From Amycolatopsis sp. QT-25 (GTDB taxonomy: Bacteria > Actinomycetota > Actinomycetes > Mycobacteriales > Pseudonocardiaceae), in the NCBI RefSeq assembly GCF_029369745.1, contig NZ_CP120210.1, positions 1 through 64,000 of the forward strand: a stretch of 64,000 nt of DNA. Direction: 5' to 3'. Below, piece after piece: positions 12,463 to 23,300 of this stretch (positions are counted from its first letter, which is position 1; the number at the start of each line of letters is the position of its first letter). Under the pieces are notes generated by a model. The model ran no database searches and was not told the DNA's origin. It saw nothing but the letters and a program-made list of their open reading frames with translations. The position numbers and the translations under genes were made by a program.

Positions 12463-12496
12463 AAAGCCGGTTCGCGAGCATCGCGAGTCGGCTTTT
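12463..12496 (+). terminator. Hairpin terminator after tRNA-Ile
   Basis: The arms AAAGCCG (12463-12469) and CGGCTTT (12489-12495) enclose a second pair, TCGCGA (12472-12477 and 12481-12486), followed by a short T run. It begins six bases after the tRNA. Confidence 0.65.
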
Positions 12497-12609
12497 CTGG
12501 CGAGGGCCTTCGCCGCGTCTTCGCGGCAGGGTCTTTGGTTCCACGTGGAACGTGGTGCAGTAGCATCGGTGGGGAAGCGGAGCAACTCGGCGGAAAGAGG
12601 GGGCTTCTG

Positions 12610-12798
12610 ATGAAGAAGCTGTTGGCACTCGCGACCATCGCGGGCGGCGTGCTGTTCGTGATCAAGCGCAACAAGGCAGCCAAGGCCGAGGCAGACCTCT
12701 GGCGTGAGGCCACCGCGCCGACCGAGCGTCCGCTGGGCGCCGCTTCCACGAACGGAAGCACCCCGGCCAAGGCGGCGGACGCGTCCCGCAACAACTGA
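12610..12798 (+). CDS. DLW-39 family small protein
   Basis: A 62-residue protein: MKKLLALATIAGGVLFVIKR is a short hydrophobic helix followed by basic residues, then KAAKAEADLWREATAP with the Asp-Leu-Trp motif that names this actinobacterial family, then a disordered tail. The ATG has a purine-rich ribosome site (GGAAAGAGGGGG) 5 bases upstream. It lies between tRNA-Ile and tRNA-Ala, its usual place. It is probably a single-pass membrane protein. Function unknown. Confidence 0.85.
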   Translation: MKKLLALATIAGGVLFVIKRNKAAKAEADLWREATAPTERPLGAASTNGSTPAKAADASRNN

Positions 12799-12835
12799 TT
12801 TCGGCGCGGGTGGTTGTCATGATCACCCGCGGTCC

Positions 12836-12908
12836 GGGGCTGTAGCTCAATTGGTAGAGCACTGCCTTTGCAAGGCAGGGGTCAGGGGTTCGATTCCCCT
12901 CAGCTCCA
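12836..12908 (+). tRNA. tRNA-Ala (TGC)
   Basis: A 73-base cloverleaf with acceptor arms GGGGCTG and CAGCTCC, discriminator A, D-arm TAGCTCAATTGGTAGAGC, anticodon stem CTGCC/GGCAG around loop TTTGCAA (anticodon TGC), and T-arm AGGGG-TTCGATT-CCCCT. It is followed closely by a strong terminator. Confidence 0.97.
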
Positions 12909-12918
12909 CACTTTCCGG

Positions 12919-12955
12919 AAGAGTCCTGTTCGCCGACAAGGCGAACAGGACTCTT
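12919..12955 (+). terminator. Strong intrinsic terminator after tRNA-Ala
   Basis: Perfect 16-nt arms, AAGAGTCCTGTTCGCC (12919-12934) and its complement (12940-12955), with a 5-nt loop and a TTTT tail, 10 bases after tRNA-Ala. Confidence 0.9.
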
Positions 12956-13078
12956 TTCGTTGTCCAGAGACTTCGCCCAGCGGCGGTGACGTTCGTCACC
13001 GTATGCGGATGACAAAGGTCGGCTCCCAGCCAAGTCAACGCTGCTTACATGGGATGAAATTCGGACAGCGAGGTGAAC

Positions 13079-13450
13079 ATGGTCAGTTTCGAAACCGACC
13101 TCGACGATCTCAGGTCGTCGAGCAAGGAACTGCAGAAGGCCGCCGACATCGTCAGTACCGCCCATACCGGGGTGAGAGGGCAGGACGTGCCCGTTTCCGA
13201 CCCCGCCACGGGTGGCCTTCTGCCCGGTTTGTTCGCGCCGGACACCGTGTTCGGGAAGTCCCTGGGCATGCGTGAGGTTTCGGCGGCGTACGAGGAACAC
13301 CGCCAGGCCGTGGAGAAGATGCTCGCGCGGCTGCACGGCAGCACGCAAGACGCCGCACGGGCACTGGCGAAGGTCGCCGAACTGTACGAATCCGTCGACG
13401 AGGACAACAAGCAGCGAATGAACCGCGCGGCGTACGGGGAACAGGGGTAG
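13079..13450 (+). CDS. EspC/WXG100-like helical protein (type VII secretion target type)
   Basis: A 123-residue, mostly helical protein with two heptad-rich helices (about 1-28 and 68-112) split by a loop, ending ELYESVDEDNKQRM. Size and pattern resemble the EspC (DUF2580)/WXG100 superfamily, substrates or chaperone-like partners of ESX type VII secretion. The ATG at 13079 is favoured over GTG 13073 because AGCGAGG lies 5 bases before it. The next gene follows after 4 bases and a YbaB-like gene after that, a trio often seen near ESX cargo. No secretion ATPase is nearby. Family assignment is by pattern only. Confidence 0.6.
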   Translation: MVSFETDLDDLRSSSKELQKAADIVSTAHTGVRGQDVPVSDPATGGLLPGLFAPDTVFGKSLGMREVSAAYEEHRQAVEKMLARLHGSTQDAARALAKVAELYESVDEDNKQRMNRAAYGEQG

Positions 13451-13454
13451 CGGC

Positions 13455-14483
13455 GTGGACGGGTACTTCACCGCACTGGACGCGGAGACCACCGCCGGAG
13501 GTGGCGACAAGAACACCGAGCTTCTCGAGGGAATCACCCACGACCTCAGAGCGGGCGCCGAAAAGGCCTACATCGCGTTGGACCTCCTCTTCATGGACTG
13601 GCTCATCGGCAGCGACGTGGATCTCAGTGGCGGGCGAAAGGAACAGGTCCGTGACTTCTTCCTCGAGTTCTCCGAGGCGGAGCTCGTCGGCGAGAACAGC
13701 CTGCAGACCATGATCGAGGCCTACGAGAGTTTCTGGAACGCCTTCCAGGACACGAAAGCGCCGCTCGACCGGTCCCTGGTCCTGCTTCTCAAGTGGCGCG
13801 GCGAAGGCGCCGAGAGTTACATCCAGGGTCTCGTGAACACCTATTCCCGCGTGGGCACCAAACTCACCGTGCTGGAAGCGGACATCGTGGCCGCGCGGGA
13901 CGCCATCGCGACCGCGCGGGCCGACTTGAGCGCTCTCGCCTCGTCCTTCCTGACCGCCGCGGAAAAGTACCGGGAAGACCAGGAACGTCAGGACGAATCC
14001 GCCCTGATGAAGGCGGTGGCGGCGGGGTTCGCCGGCGCTGTCGCCGCCTTGCTCGTGGCGGCCGTGCCGCCCGTCGGCGCCACTTTGACCGCGGCGACCT
14101 TCTTCACCACCGCGAACGGGGTCCAGGTCGCCGGTGCCGCGGCTGGTGCCGGGCTCTCCACGCTGGTCTCCGAGAACGCCTCGATCATCGGGGACAGTCC
14201 CGAAACCATTTACAACAGCTTCCACGACGGCGTGGTCAACATCAGGGAAGGCATGTTCCGCGCCACGGAGTCGCTGATCTCGAAGATCAACGTCGAGATC
14301 AACAACCTGCCGATCGTTCCCGACCCGCCGGACGTCAGCCCTGGCGCGAGCTTCGACCCCGGCAACTTCGAAACCGAGAACACCGACAAGGGAACGGAAA
14401 AGCGGGTCCGGGACCAGAACGTCGACATCTCGAACGACGGCAGGATCCAGGAACCGCCGCGGGAACTGGCACCACTCGAATAA
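13455..14483 (+). CDS. Putative type VII secretion-associated protein with membrane-active hairpin
   Basis: A 342-residue protein. The N-terminal half (about 1-185) is helical and contains LLKWRGEGAESY, similar to the WxG turn of ESX proteins, followed by a long coiled-coil helix. Residues about 193-240 form a Gly/Ala-rich hydrophobic hairpin like those in pore-forming or membrane-inserting toxins. The C-terminal 80 residues are acidic and disordered. GTG start 4 bases after the preceding gene, so the two are co-translated. I do not recognise a specific family. A secreted effector or a membrane component is possible; the order EspC-like/this/YbaB-like favours a secretion cargo unit. Confidence 0.55.
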   Translation: MDGYFTALDAETTAGGGDKNTELLEGITHDLRAGAEKAYIALDLLFMDWLIGSDVDLSGGRKEQVRDFFLEFSEAELVGENSLQTMIEAYESFWNAFQDTKAPLDRSLVLLLKWRGEGAESYIQGLVNTYSRVGTKLTVLEADIVAARDAIATARADLSALASSFLTAAEKYREDQERQDESALMKAVAAGFAGAVAALLVAAVPPVGATLTAATFFTTANGVQVAGAAAGAGLSTLVSENASIIGDSPETIYNSFHDGVVNIREGMFRATESLISKINVEINNLPIVPDPPDVSPGASFDPGNFETENTDKGTEKRVRDQNVDISNDGRIQEPPRELAPLE

Positions 14484-14533
14484 CGGATGGTGGGGTCTCC
14501 CGGCTCAGGGGCCCCACCGCTCAAGGAGCAAAC

Positions 14534-15043
14534 GTGGCCGACAAACCGGCGCCCAGGAAACCGGCCGACGACCGGCAAGCGATGCTCGAGTCCTTGGCCA
14601 CCTTGTCGGTGGACGCGTCCTCACCGGACGGCGCCGTCTCCGTTTCGGTCAACACCGACGGCGTGATGACCCGGCTCAGAGTGAGCGAAGCCGTGTCGCG
14701 GATGTCGCCCGCCGAAATCGCGGACGCCGTCATGCGGACCTATCAGGAAGCGCAGCAAGGATCCGCGAAGCGCAGTGCGAAGCTGATGGCGCCGATCGGC
14801 AACGCCGGGTACATCACGGACAGGCTCCGGTGGCGGCTCGGCTTCACCCCGGCGTTCCAGCAGACCGAGGAAACCGGCACGCCGGATTCCCCGGTCTCGC
14901 GCCGGACCTCGGCGGTCATCGAGAACGTGGTGCTCAAAAATCGTTCGGAAGAACCGGCCGGGCCCGCCAAGGACGAGCCCGAACCGGCGGAATCCGACGA
15001 CCAGTACTACGAGCAAGGTCTGCGGTACCGGCCTTCCTGGTAG
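14534..15043 (+). CDS. YbaB/EbfC-family protein
   Basis: A 169-residue protein. Residues about 15-75 (AMLESLATLSVDASSPDG, then SVSVNTDGVMTRLRVSEA) match the compact YbaB/EbfC fold, a small DNA-binding or adaptor domain. The C-terminal half is disordered and acidic, ending QYYEQGLRYRPSW. GTG 14534 is chosen because AAGGAG lies 6 bases upstream; the frame is open further upstream but within the previous gene. In actinobacteria such extended YbaB proteins commonly accompany ESX-type genes, as here. Confidence 0.65.
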   Translation: MADKPAPRKPADDRQAMLESLATLSVDASSPDGAVSVSVNTDGVMTRLRVSEAVSRMSPAEIADAVMRTYQEAQQGSAKRSAKLMAPIGNAGYITDRLRWRLGFTPAFQQTEETGTPDSPVSRRTSAVIENVVLKNRSEEPAGPAKDEPEPAESDDQYYEQGLRYRPSW

Positions 15044-15096
15044 TACTGCCACCACCGGCTTGAGGCTGTGACCAGTAGCGGTAACTCATCGACCGT

Positions 15097-15110
15097 GAGC
15101 CTTCGGGCTC
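15097..15110. terminator. Short TTCG hairpin between converging genes
   Basis: GAGCC-TTCG-GGCTC, a stable tetraloop hairpin, lies between the YbaB-like gene and the 3' end of the minus-strand nuclease gene. It could end transcription from either side. No T tract follows. Confidence 0.4.
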
Positions 15111-15114
15111 CGAT

Positions 15115-17337
15115 TCACGAGTTGGTGAGCTGCCAGCGCATGGTGGGCGCGACGGAGAATCCTCGACGTGTCAGGTTGTCCGCGAAGTCCCTTTGCTTGG
15201 ACGCGATCCCGTGGACCAGCATCACGTCACGGGCGCCGACCTCGGTGACGATCGACGACAGGCCGCGCCGGTCGGCGTGTGCCGACAGCCCGAACTTCGC
15301 GACCCGTGCGTTGACCTTGAGCTCTTCGCGGTCGAGCACGAACGTGGCCTGCCTGCTGGCATCGGCTAGCTCGAGCAGCTCGAACCCGGGGGAGTCCTCA
15401 TCCTGATAGCCGGCGATCAACAGGGCGGCGTCCGAGTCCGGCAGAATCGAGCGTGCCCAGGTGACCGCAGGGCCCGCAGTCAACATCCCGGACGTAGTCA
15501 CGATGACTCCGCGCCGGAACGTGCGCAAGAGCTGCTGTCGTTCCCATGGCCGCACCGCCGATACCTGCTCACCATAGATCTTCAGCGGTCGCGCTGTCCC
15601 GGCGGTCTGCTCCTCATAGATTCTCGCGATGTCCTTGGCCATCCCGTCGATGAGAACCGGCACGTCCGGCAGCCGATTACGCAGAGTCAGTGCGACCTCC
15701 TGCGCGCGCCCGAGCGCGAACGCCGGTACGAGGACCCGCCCGCCGGTCGCCGCCGAGTCGCCGACTGTCTCCGCCACCATCCGTACGAACTTCTCGACCT
15801 CGGCGTCCCGGTTCGAGCGTTGGTGCCCGCAGTACGTCGACTCGATGACCAGTAGGTCCGATCCGCGGGCCGCGTCCGGCACGACCAGACCGGGCACGCT
15901 CGCCTGCTCCAGGTCGGACACGTCCCCGGTGACCGTGATCCGATTCGGACCGGCCGACACGACCACACCGGCCGCACCGAGAATGTGCCCGGCAGGGAAC
16001 AGCATGATCGTGACTCCAGCCGCGATCTCAATGGTCCGGCCGCACTGAACCTCACGGATACGACGCTGTGCGTCATGAACCTGTGCTTGCCCGTACGGCG
16101 GCTCCGTCAATGGTTCGTCGCTCTCGACATGATCACCACGGGCCCGGTCGAACACGCGAACCGAGTCATTCCACATCGTCGGCAGGATCGCCGCGGTCTC
16201 CGGAGTGCAGATCACCGGCATGTTCGGGTACTTGTGGGTCAGCGCCGGTACGTACCCGGCGTGATCGTTGTGGGCGTGCGTGATCACGATCGCGTCGATC
16301 GGCCCTTTCAAGGCCACATCGATGTGTTCTGGCCCGGCCCGGTCGACGGGCTTCTTGGGACGCATACCGGCATCGACGAGGATCCTGACATCGCCGACGC
16401 TGACCAACATGCAAGAGCCTCCGATGTCGGTGCCGCCGCCCAAGGGCGTCAGCGCGATCTCGCGCGGTTCGCCGACCCAGACGTGCTCGATCGGTGCGGG
16501 CGGCGCGAGCAGCGCATCGAGGGCCGAGAGCAGCGAGTCCGGTGCCACATCGACCTGAGCGAGTACGGCGGCAACCCGCGGGGCGACCAAGCCCGCTGGT
16601 GCCTGGGAATCGGCTGCGGCTTCACGTTCGCGCGGATCGACATCGACGTCGTTGACCACAGAAGTCTCGGCCGGTGCCGGAAGGATCGCAGCCTTCAACA
16701 GGGCCGCCGCGGCAGGCACGTCCTTGGCCAGCCCTGCAACATGGGCTCGCTCGGCAGCCAGTTCGGCTCGCAAAGCCTCGATGACGGCCAGCGACTCATC
16801 CCGATCGTCTTCGGCAGCTTCAAGATCGCGACGTAACCGATCAGCTTCCGTGCGGGCGTAGTCTCGTTGTGCCTTCGCCCGGTCACGAGCCGCACGCGTC
16901 TCGGCCAGGCGTCGGTCGAACCGTTCCCGCAGCCGCTGCGTGGCGATCGGATCTCCCGGTATCCGTCCACGCCCGCTGCTGGTTGCGGACTGCCCGTTTT
17001 CGACTGCCGGCTTCGTGACGGCCTTGGCACGGCCCCGGGGTGTCCGCAACGCACGAGGATCCCGTAGAGCTTGTGCCGCGTCGGCGCTCTCGGCCGAGTT
17101 CTCGCCAAGCAGGGCCAACAAGCGCGGATGCGTGTCAGCCAACTTGTCGCGATAGTTCAGCGCGAGCTCGGCCCGCAGAGAGGGCACTCTCGCGATGAGG
17201 TCCAGCAACTCGGATCGGTTGACACGCGCGAATTCACGAAAGTCGATTTGCCGATCGAGGTATGCAGACGATTTCAGGGCAGCCTGGGCCGCGTCGAGGA
17301 CCAGCGCATCGAGCAGCTGCACCGCAGCTTGGCTCAT
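15115..17337 (-). CDS. Beta-CASP metallo-beta-lactamase nuclease with coiled-coil N-terminus
   Basis: A 740-residue protein. The C-terminal part (about 295-740) is a metallo-beta-lactamase/beta-CASP nuclease of the CPSF73/RNase J superfamily, with zinc motif THAHNDHAG near 352-360, GHILGAAG, TGDVSD, the acidic motif ESTYCGHQ, TSGMLTAGPA and the final His motif LSAHADRRG near 682. All metal ligands look intact, so it should cut RNA (or DNA). Residues about 1-110 are helical and about 145-215 form an Arg/Glu-rich coiled coil, not part of standard family members; they may bind the partner. Its ATG overlaps the stop of the upstream 2096-residue NTPase by 4 bases, so the two are co-translated. Codon use is less GC-rich than in flanking housekeeping genes. 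Confidence 0.85.
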   Translation of the reverse strand: MSQAAVQLLDALVLDAAQAALKSSAYLDRQIDFREFARVNRSELLDLIARVPSLRAELALNYRDKLADTHPRLLALLGENSAESADAAQALRDPRALRTPRGRAKAVTKPAVENGQSATSSGRGRIPGDPIATQRLRERFDRRLAETRAARDRAKAQRDYARTEADRLRRDLEAAEDDRDESLAVIEALRAELAAERAHVAGLAKDVPAAAALLKAAILPAPAETSVVNDVDVDPREREAAADSQAPAGLVAPRVAAVLAQVDVAPDSLLSALDALLAPPAPIEHVWVGEPREIALTPLGGGTDIGGSCMLVSVGDVRILVDAGMRPKKPVDRAGPEHIDVALKGPIDAIVITHAHNDHAGYVPALTHKYPNMPVICTPETAAILPTMWNDSVRVFDRARGDHVESDEPLTEPPYGQAQVHDAQRRIREVQCGRTIEIAAGVTIMLFPAGHILGAAGVVVSAGPNRITVTGDVSDLEQASVPGLVVPDAARGSDLLVIESTYCGHQRSNRDAEVEKFVRMVAETVGDSAATGGRVLVPAFALGRAQEVALTLRNRLPDVPVLIDGMAKDIARIYEEQTAGTARPLKIYGEQVSAVRPWERQQLLRTFRRGVIVTTSGMLTAGPAVTWARSILPDSDAALLIAGYQDEDSPGFELLELADASRQATFVLDREELKVNARVAKFGLSAHADRRGLSSIVTEVGARDVMLVHGIASKQRDFADNLTRRGFSVAPTMRWQLTNS

Positions 17338-20300
17338 CCGTTCACCCGCCTGGTGGCGTTGACCATGACCCGCTCGAGCCGGAACTGCCCGTCATCAGGC
17401 GATCCGACTACGACACCCAGGACACGCAGCACCTCGACAACATCTGCCATGTCGGAGTACCCGGCGGTGGCCAGCGCGGTCGGGGTGAGCGCAGCCGAGG
17501 CGTCCTCACCGCTTTCACCGTGAAGTGTGAGGTAGTCCGCGAGCGTGTCGAGGTCGGACGGCTCGTCCGCGTTCCACACCAGGAAGTCCCATGCCTGGCT
17601 CAGCGTGGCACTGCTGCGGACTCCGGCGGCCTCGACGAGCTCACGGGAGCGCTCGACGTCCTCCAATTGGAGTTTGACCTTACTCAACGGGTCGGACGCC
17701 CAGCTCGAACCGTGCTCGGTCAAGTTCTCGGCGATTTTGTTCAGCACGATCGGCCAGCCACCTGTCTCGGCGAGCAAATCGTCGCGAGCGGCGTTGTCCT
17801 GAAACGGCAAAGTCGTCTCGGTCATCCACAGTCGCAGGTCGGTCCGGTCGTAGCGGTGCAACTCGGTAAGCCCGGAGGACATGTCCGTCTCTCGAGCCAG
17901 CACCGGCCACGTGGGCGCTTGAGCGGGACCGGACACCAGCACGATTCCGAGAGTGCCGCCAGAGTGGGTGGCAATCAGCTCTCGCGCCTGTGTCCACGTC
18001 GCATACGCGACCTCCGGCGTGGCCGTCTTGAGATCCACGATCACGATCACGTGTCGACCCGCGGCCTTGAAGGTCACCTGCTTGCACACTTTGGCCAGTG
18101 TGGCCGGAGTGGCGTCCCGCATGGCACTTTTCCTGTACCCCGACACCGCATGCTCGTTCTCGTCTTGCAGAGCCCTCAGACACCGTTCGATGGTCAGGGC
18201 GTGTGAGCCGATGACCTGACGGACTTGATTGCGGGCGGTGAGCAGATCCGCGATCTGCTGCGACGTCAACGGCCCGCGGGTCGGGCCTTCGCCGAACACC
18301 GGCCGCATCAGGCTGCCGTCGAAACTCTCCGGCAGTTCGATCGACTCCGCCTGGTCGAGGACTGCCTCGACCTCTTCCTTGGCCCCGAGCAAGTCGAGCA
18401 CGTTCGGGGTGCGCAGCCGGTACCCGCGATTCGTGTACGACAGCACACCGAGGTCGACGCACTCATCGAGCAGGGCCCGGAACTCACCGGTGCGGACATC
18501 TTCGGCTGAGAAGCCGGCCGGCCACCACGTTTCGCACTCGGCTCGCAACTCACTCGGCGTCATTGTCGCCTCGATGCCACGAGCGTGGGCGTGGAGCGCG
18601 ACGCTGTAGGCGATGATCTTGTATCGAGGGTCGAGCTCGAGAGTCCAATCGAACCGCTTGCGGAACGACGTTCGAAGCCCCGAATCGGCCCACACGCGTT
18701 CGATGTCATCGGCGTGCAAGGTTTGCGGCGGTGCTTCGTCGGGCATCGCCGCGGCTTGCAGATTGCGCAGCAACTGCGCGGCGAACAGCTGGATGAGGGC
18801 CGGCTGATTGTTCGCCAACGCAAGAACTCGCGCAGCGTGATCGTGTTCGGCGAAGACGTACCCGAGCGCGTGCAGGGGACGGGTCAGCAGGTCGTACGCG
18901 GCCTGTGGAGCGAGAGGACCGACGCAGACGGGTTCCCCGAAATGTGCCAGCGGGTGATTCGCGAGACGGTCGAACCGGGCTGTCTGGTGCAGTCCGGCGA
19001 ACACCACCTTCACCGCGCGTTCCGTCCGCTCCATCAGCTCCTTGAAATGGGTGACGTGGGTGAACATCCCATTGACCGCCTCGGCGTCACCGTCGAGGAA
19101 CTTGTCGGACTCATCCAAGAGAAGAAGCAGTTGCCGGCCGGGGCGGTCCGAAATCCACTTCGTGACGTGCCGGGTCAGCGCCCCGGCGACGTCGCCCGCT
19201 GGAATGTCCTGGGGCACGATGTCCCGTGCGGCGAGCAACTGCCACAAGGTCGTCCACACCGCGTCGACCGGTACTGCGCGGCCGATCTTGAAGATCGATT
19301 CGTAAATCGCGTGCCGGTTGTGCTTGTCGTCGAACTTGCGAGCCGCTTCCAGCAGGAGCGCCGACTTGCCGAGCTGCCGGCCGCCATACACGATGCACGG
19401 CCCCATCATGTCGATGATCTTGGCGCGTTCGTCACTGCGGCCGTAGAACATCTCCTGTCGGATACTGGCGCCGGGCACGTCCGGGGTGAACGGTGAGGAC
19501 GCCGTGAACGGCATCAGCGTCGACATGGTGATCTCACGGCTGGGTTCCGGCTGGCACGACAGGTAGGCGAACGCGGCGTCGTCGAGCACGATTGTGGCGG
19601 GCAGTCGCCGATCATTGCGGAACAGGCGCGCCAGTTCACGGCGTGCTCCGGAATCGAGCGTTCCGAAATACAACACGACGATGGAACTGTCGTTCGGCTC
19701 CTCGCGCAGCATCTCCACGAGCTCGCGTGGTGTCGGCCCGCGCCAGATGCCCAACAGCCGCAGCGAATCGCCTGACGGGCTCATGCCCGAACCGAACGCC
19801 GGCACCAGTGCTTTGCCGGACGTGGCCCGGACACCGTGCAGGTCGAGCCACAAGCCGCGGCCACCGGAATGCCCACGCCGCGTGGGCGGAGTTGTCGCTT
19901 TGTCGAACGCGAAACCGGTTTGCTCGAGAATCGACTTGACGTTGCTGATCCGGGAGTTGAACGACCGCCCGTTCGCCAGCAGCGTCCATTGCTCGATCCG
20001 GGACCCGGCCGTCGTTCCGCGGCCGACATTTTCGAGCTCGATGTCAGCGGCGGCCAGCGTGTCGGCAAGCGCGCCGGCAGGGATGTCACTGGTCGGCGTT
20101 CCCGCCTCAAGCGCGCTCCGCAGCTGGGTGAGCATCGGATGGACACCAGCGCCGATTCGAGAGCTGGCAGCGGCGAACGCGTCCGGGAACGCCTGGTAGA
20201 AAAGGGACAGGTGGTCAATGTCTTCACGCGGTCCAGGCAACTGGCCGCCGGAGCGAATCGTGACCTCGTACTCAGCCGCCGTGGTCAGGTCGCCACTGTC

Positions 20301-23300
20301 GATACACCGCTGAATCCGTTCGAGAGCACCGTCCGGTATTCCGTCGATGTCGAGCGTGGTCCGGGCGGCGGTGATCGTCGCCTTCACGGCCTCGGTTCGT
20401 TCCGCCTCGATCGCGCCGAGATCGTCGAGCATGAGGTCGAAGTCGTTGCGGGTGCCTCGGTGCCGAGGCTGATATGCACCTGCCCGGGTTGTGAGGTCGG
20501 TCCACTCATCGATGCTCAAACGCCCGAACAGCCGATCGGAGTCGATACGAGTCATGAGTTCGGCGGCTTGGCTGTCGACCTGAGCGATCGAGTCGTCGAT
20601 GGCCTCATCGCGAGCCGCCGACAGCTGCTGGGCCAGCTGCGCATTCCGCGGACGTAAGGTCTCGATGAGCAGCTGGGTGCCTACCTGGTCGTGTCTGTTG
20701 GCGCGCACATCGAACGCCGCGGTCCAACCGCTGTCCCCAGTGCGGAGTGCATCGAATGCGGTGACGATGTCCGCCACCTTGACCGCGCGGCGTGGTGCGA
20801 GCGCCGGGGTGAGATCGACATCCGGCGCCAGCGTCAGCAGGCCACCGAGGGCCCGTTCGGACGGGATCTCCTGCCCAGCGGCCAACGCGGTACCCATGAG
20901 CAGGTCGAGCGCATTGTTCAACAGCACCAGGCCCGCGTCGGTCGCGGCGTCGCGTTCCTCGTCCCCGCTGTCACGCAGCTGCTCGAGTTCGGCCAGTGCC
21001 TGTTCGCGAACCGTGGCGACTTTCGTCCGCAGGTCCGCGATCGGGTCGGTCATCCATGTTCCGTCGCTGGACGGCGAGAGGTTCTCCGTGGCAGTGACCC
21101 AGCCGGCGAGCAATTCGGTGACGTCACCGGTCCATTCGAGCAACTTGGTCCGTGCACGGGCTTCGATCCGCTTAGCGGTCCGCTTACTGCCACGGGTGCG
21201 CAAGGTGGTCTTGTCCAGAACCTGTTCGAGACTGCGGGGCGTGCGCAGCTCCGCCACCCGGGTCCGGATGAACGTGAGGTCGGTCGGCGACAGCGAGCCT
21301 GACGCGACAATGCTCAGCGGTTCGCCAAGGTAGCCGTCCTCCGCCATCCAGGTCTGCCACAGATCGGTCGCCGGGCCGTACCTGATCGTTCGATTCGGCG
21401 CGTTCTTCAGTTTGGTCGCCGCTTCCTGGGCGAGCGCATCGTGCTCGGAAGCGGCTTCGGCGGCTTCGACCACCGCGTTGGCGTTGCGAGGAGTCAGGTA
21501 CACCCCTGCGTAGATGGCGTTCTGCAAGAATTCGGTCAGCTCACCGACGGCGCTGCCGGACCGCACGATGCTCGTGGTCGCATCACGCAGCGGATCGGAC
21601 GCACCCGCGATGGGAGACAGCAAACCGGCGCGCACCGAAGCGCCGTATACGAGCATCTGCATCCCGAGATGATCTTTGAGGTCGCCCGGTTCGAGGTCGG
21701 CGATGGTGGCCGCGAACGCGGTGGCATTGGACCCGATTGAGGTTTTCATCGCGTCGGACAGCGCAGCGAGCCGGTGCGCGGCTTGTATCGAGGGGCCGGA
21801 TTTCTCCGCGACTTTGAGCCAGTATGCCAGTGAAAGCTCACCGGAACGCAGGAGTTTGCCGTAGAGCGCGACCGAGCCGAGCTCATCTGGAGTGTCCAGG
21901 CCGGTCGATGCGACAACCGGGACCGGGACGGCTCGGGCCTGCTGTGTGTGGTGCACCGGGCGCTGCACCGGGACGGTGAAGTTCAACTGAGCGAGAACAT
22001 CCTCAAGCCCCGGCTCGGGCTCCTGGGTTACAAACTGCTCTTCGGCGGGCTCGTCCATCGCGACGCTTTGAGCTTCGGGGTTCACCTCGGCGTCGGCGAG
22101 GGGCTGTGCCGTGCCGACATGGGCCGTGGCGACGGCACCATCTGCGGACTTGGCCAGGTGGTCCTCGGCCTCCTGGAGATCGAGGGGGGCAGGCAAAACT
22201 CCGGCAGAACCTGACACCGCCGTGTCGCTGACCATCAGTGCACCAGGGGACCCGATGAACATGAGCAGCGGAATCGCCGCCGGCACTCTGGTGCTCACCG
22301 TCCTGCTGAGGTCTATTGCTCGGTGGGGGTCCTCGCCGGCGAGTTCGATCAGCTCAAGCAGCGCCAGGAGAGCAGCGACCGTCTCCGCGTCGGTGTCGCC
22401 GGTTATGCCGTCGGCAAGGGCCCGTACCTGCGCGATGTCATCAGCGAGACCTTCCGGCCCGGTCAGTGTCGTCAGGCGCCGCACCTGCTGGATTCGGTCG
22501 ACCGCCGCATCCATTTCGGCAGCGGCATCTTGCGCACGCCACACTGCTGCAGTCGCCGCGTCCAGGCTGGTGATCGGATCACCGTCGTCGACAGCCGCCG
22601 CGGCAGCCAGCAGACCAGACAACCTCACGGAATATCCGGCGACACGGGCGATGTCGATCGTATCGGCGGGGACGCCATCCGCGACCGCGCGAACCAGAGC
22701 AGGCAGAACACCGGAGGCGATGGCCTGCCGCTCCTGCTCTATTTGCTCTGCCTGAGTGATGAGCTCCGCCAACGCGGGCGGTTCGTTCCCGGCACGAAGT
22801 TCGCGGGTCACATCAGCTGCCAGGCGCTCGGCCAGTCCGGTCACTGTGGCTTCGAACGTGTTTGGCGTAGCAACCCCGAGAATGGCGGTGTGCTCCGGAG
22901 TGGCCGGCTCGTCGGCGGCGAAGTCGAGCGGATCCTGGTCGTCCAAGGTCGCGGCGAGTTCGACAAGAGTGTCCAGCGGCTTCGGCGCTTCCGGCAACAA
23001 CGGATGCCTTTCGCGAACCGTTTGCCATACCTGTCGGGCCGCGTCGGTTTGTGCCTCGCCCCAGAACGTGGGCGGATCGGCGAGCAACCACGCTAGGGCG
23101 GCCATCGCTCCGGCGTGCCCGGTCACGACCATGGATGACCAAGCGGTAGCCCGCACTGCTTGTGTCGACCCGAAGTCCTCGATGTCAAGCAGGTGTTCGT
23201 GCAGCTCGGTCCCGTATAGCGCTTCGAGAGTGTGCGCGAGTTCGTCAGAATCGGCGCAGAGGATCGCGGCCAGCTGGTCCTCGGTCAGGCTGCTGGTTGT

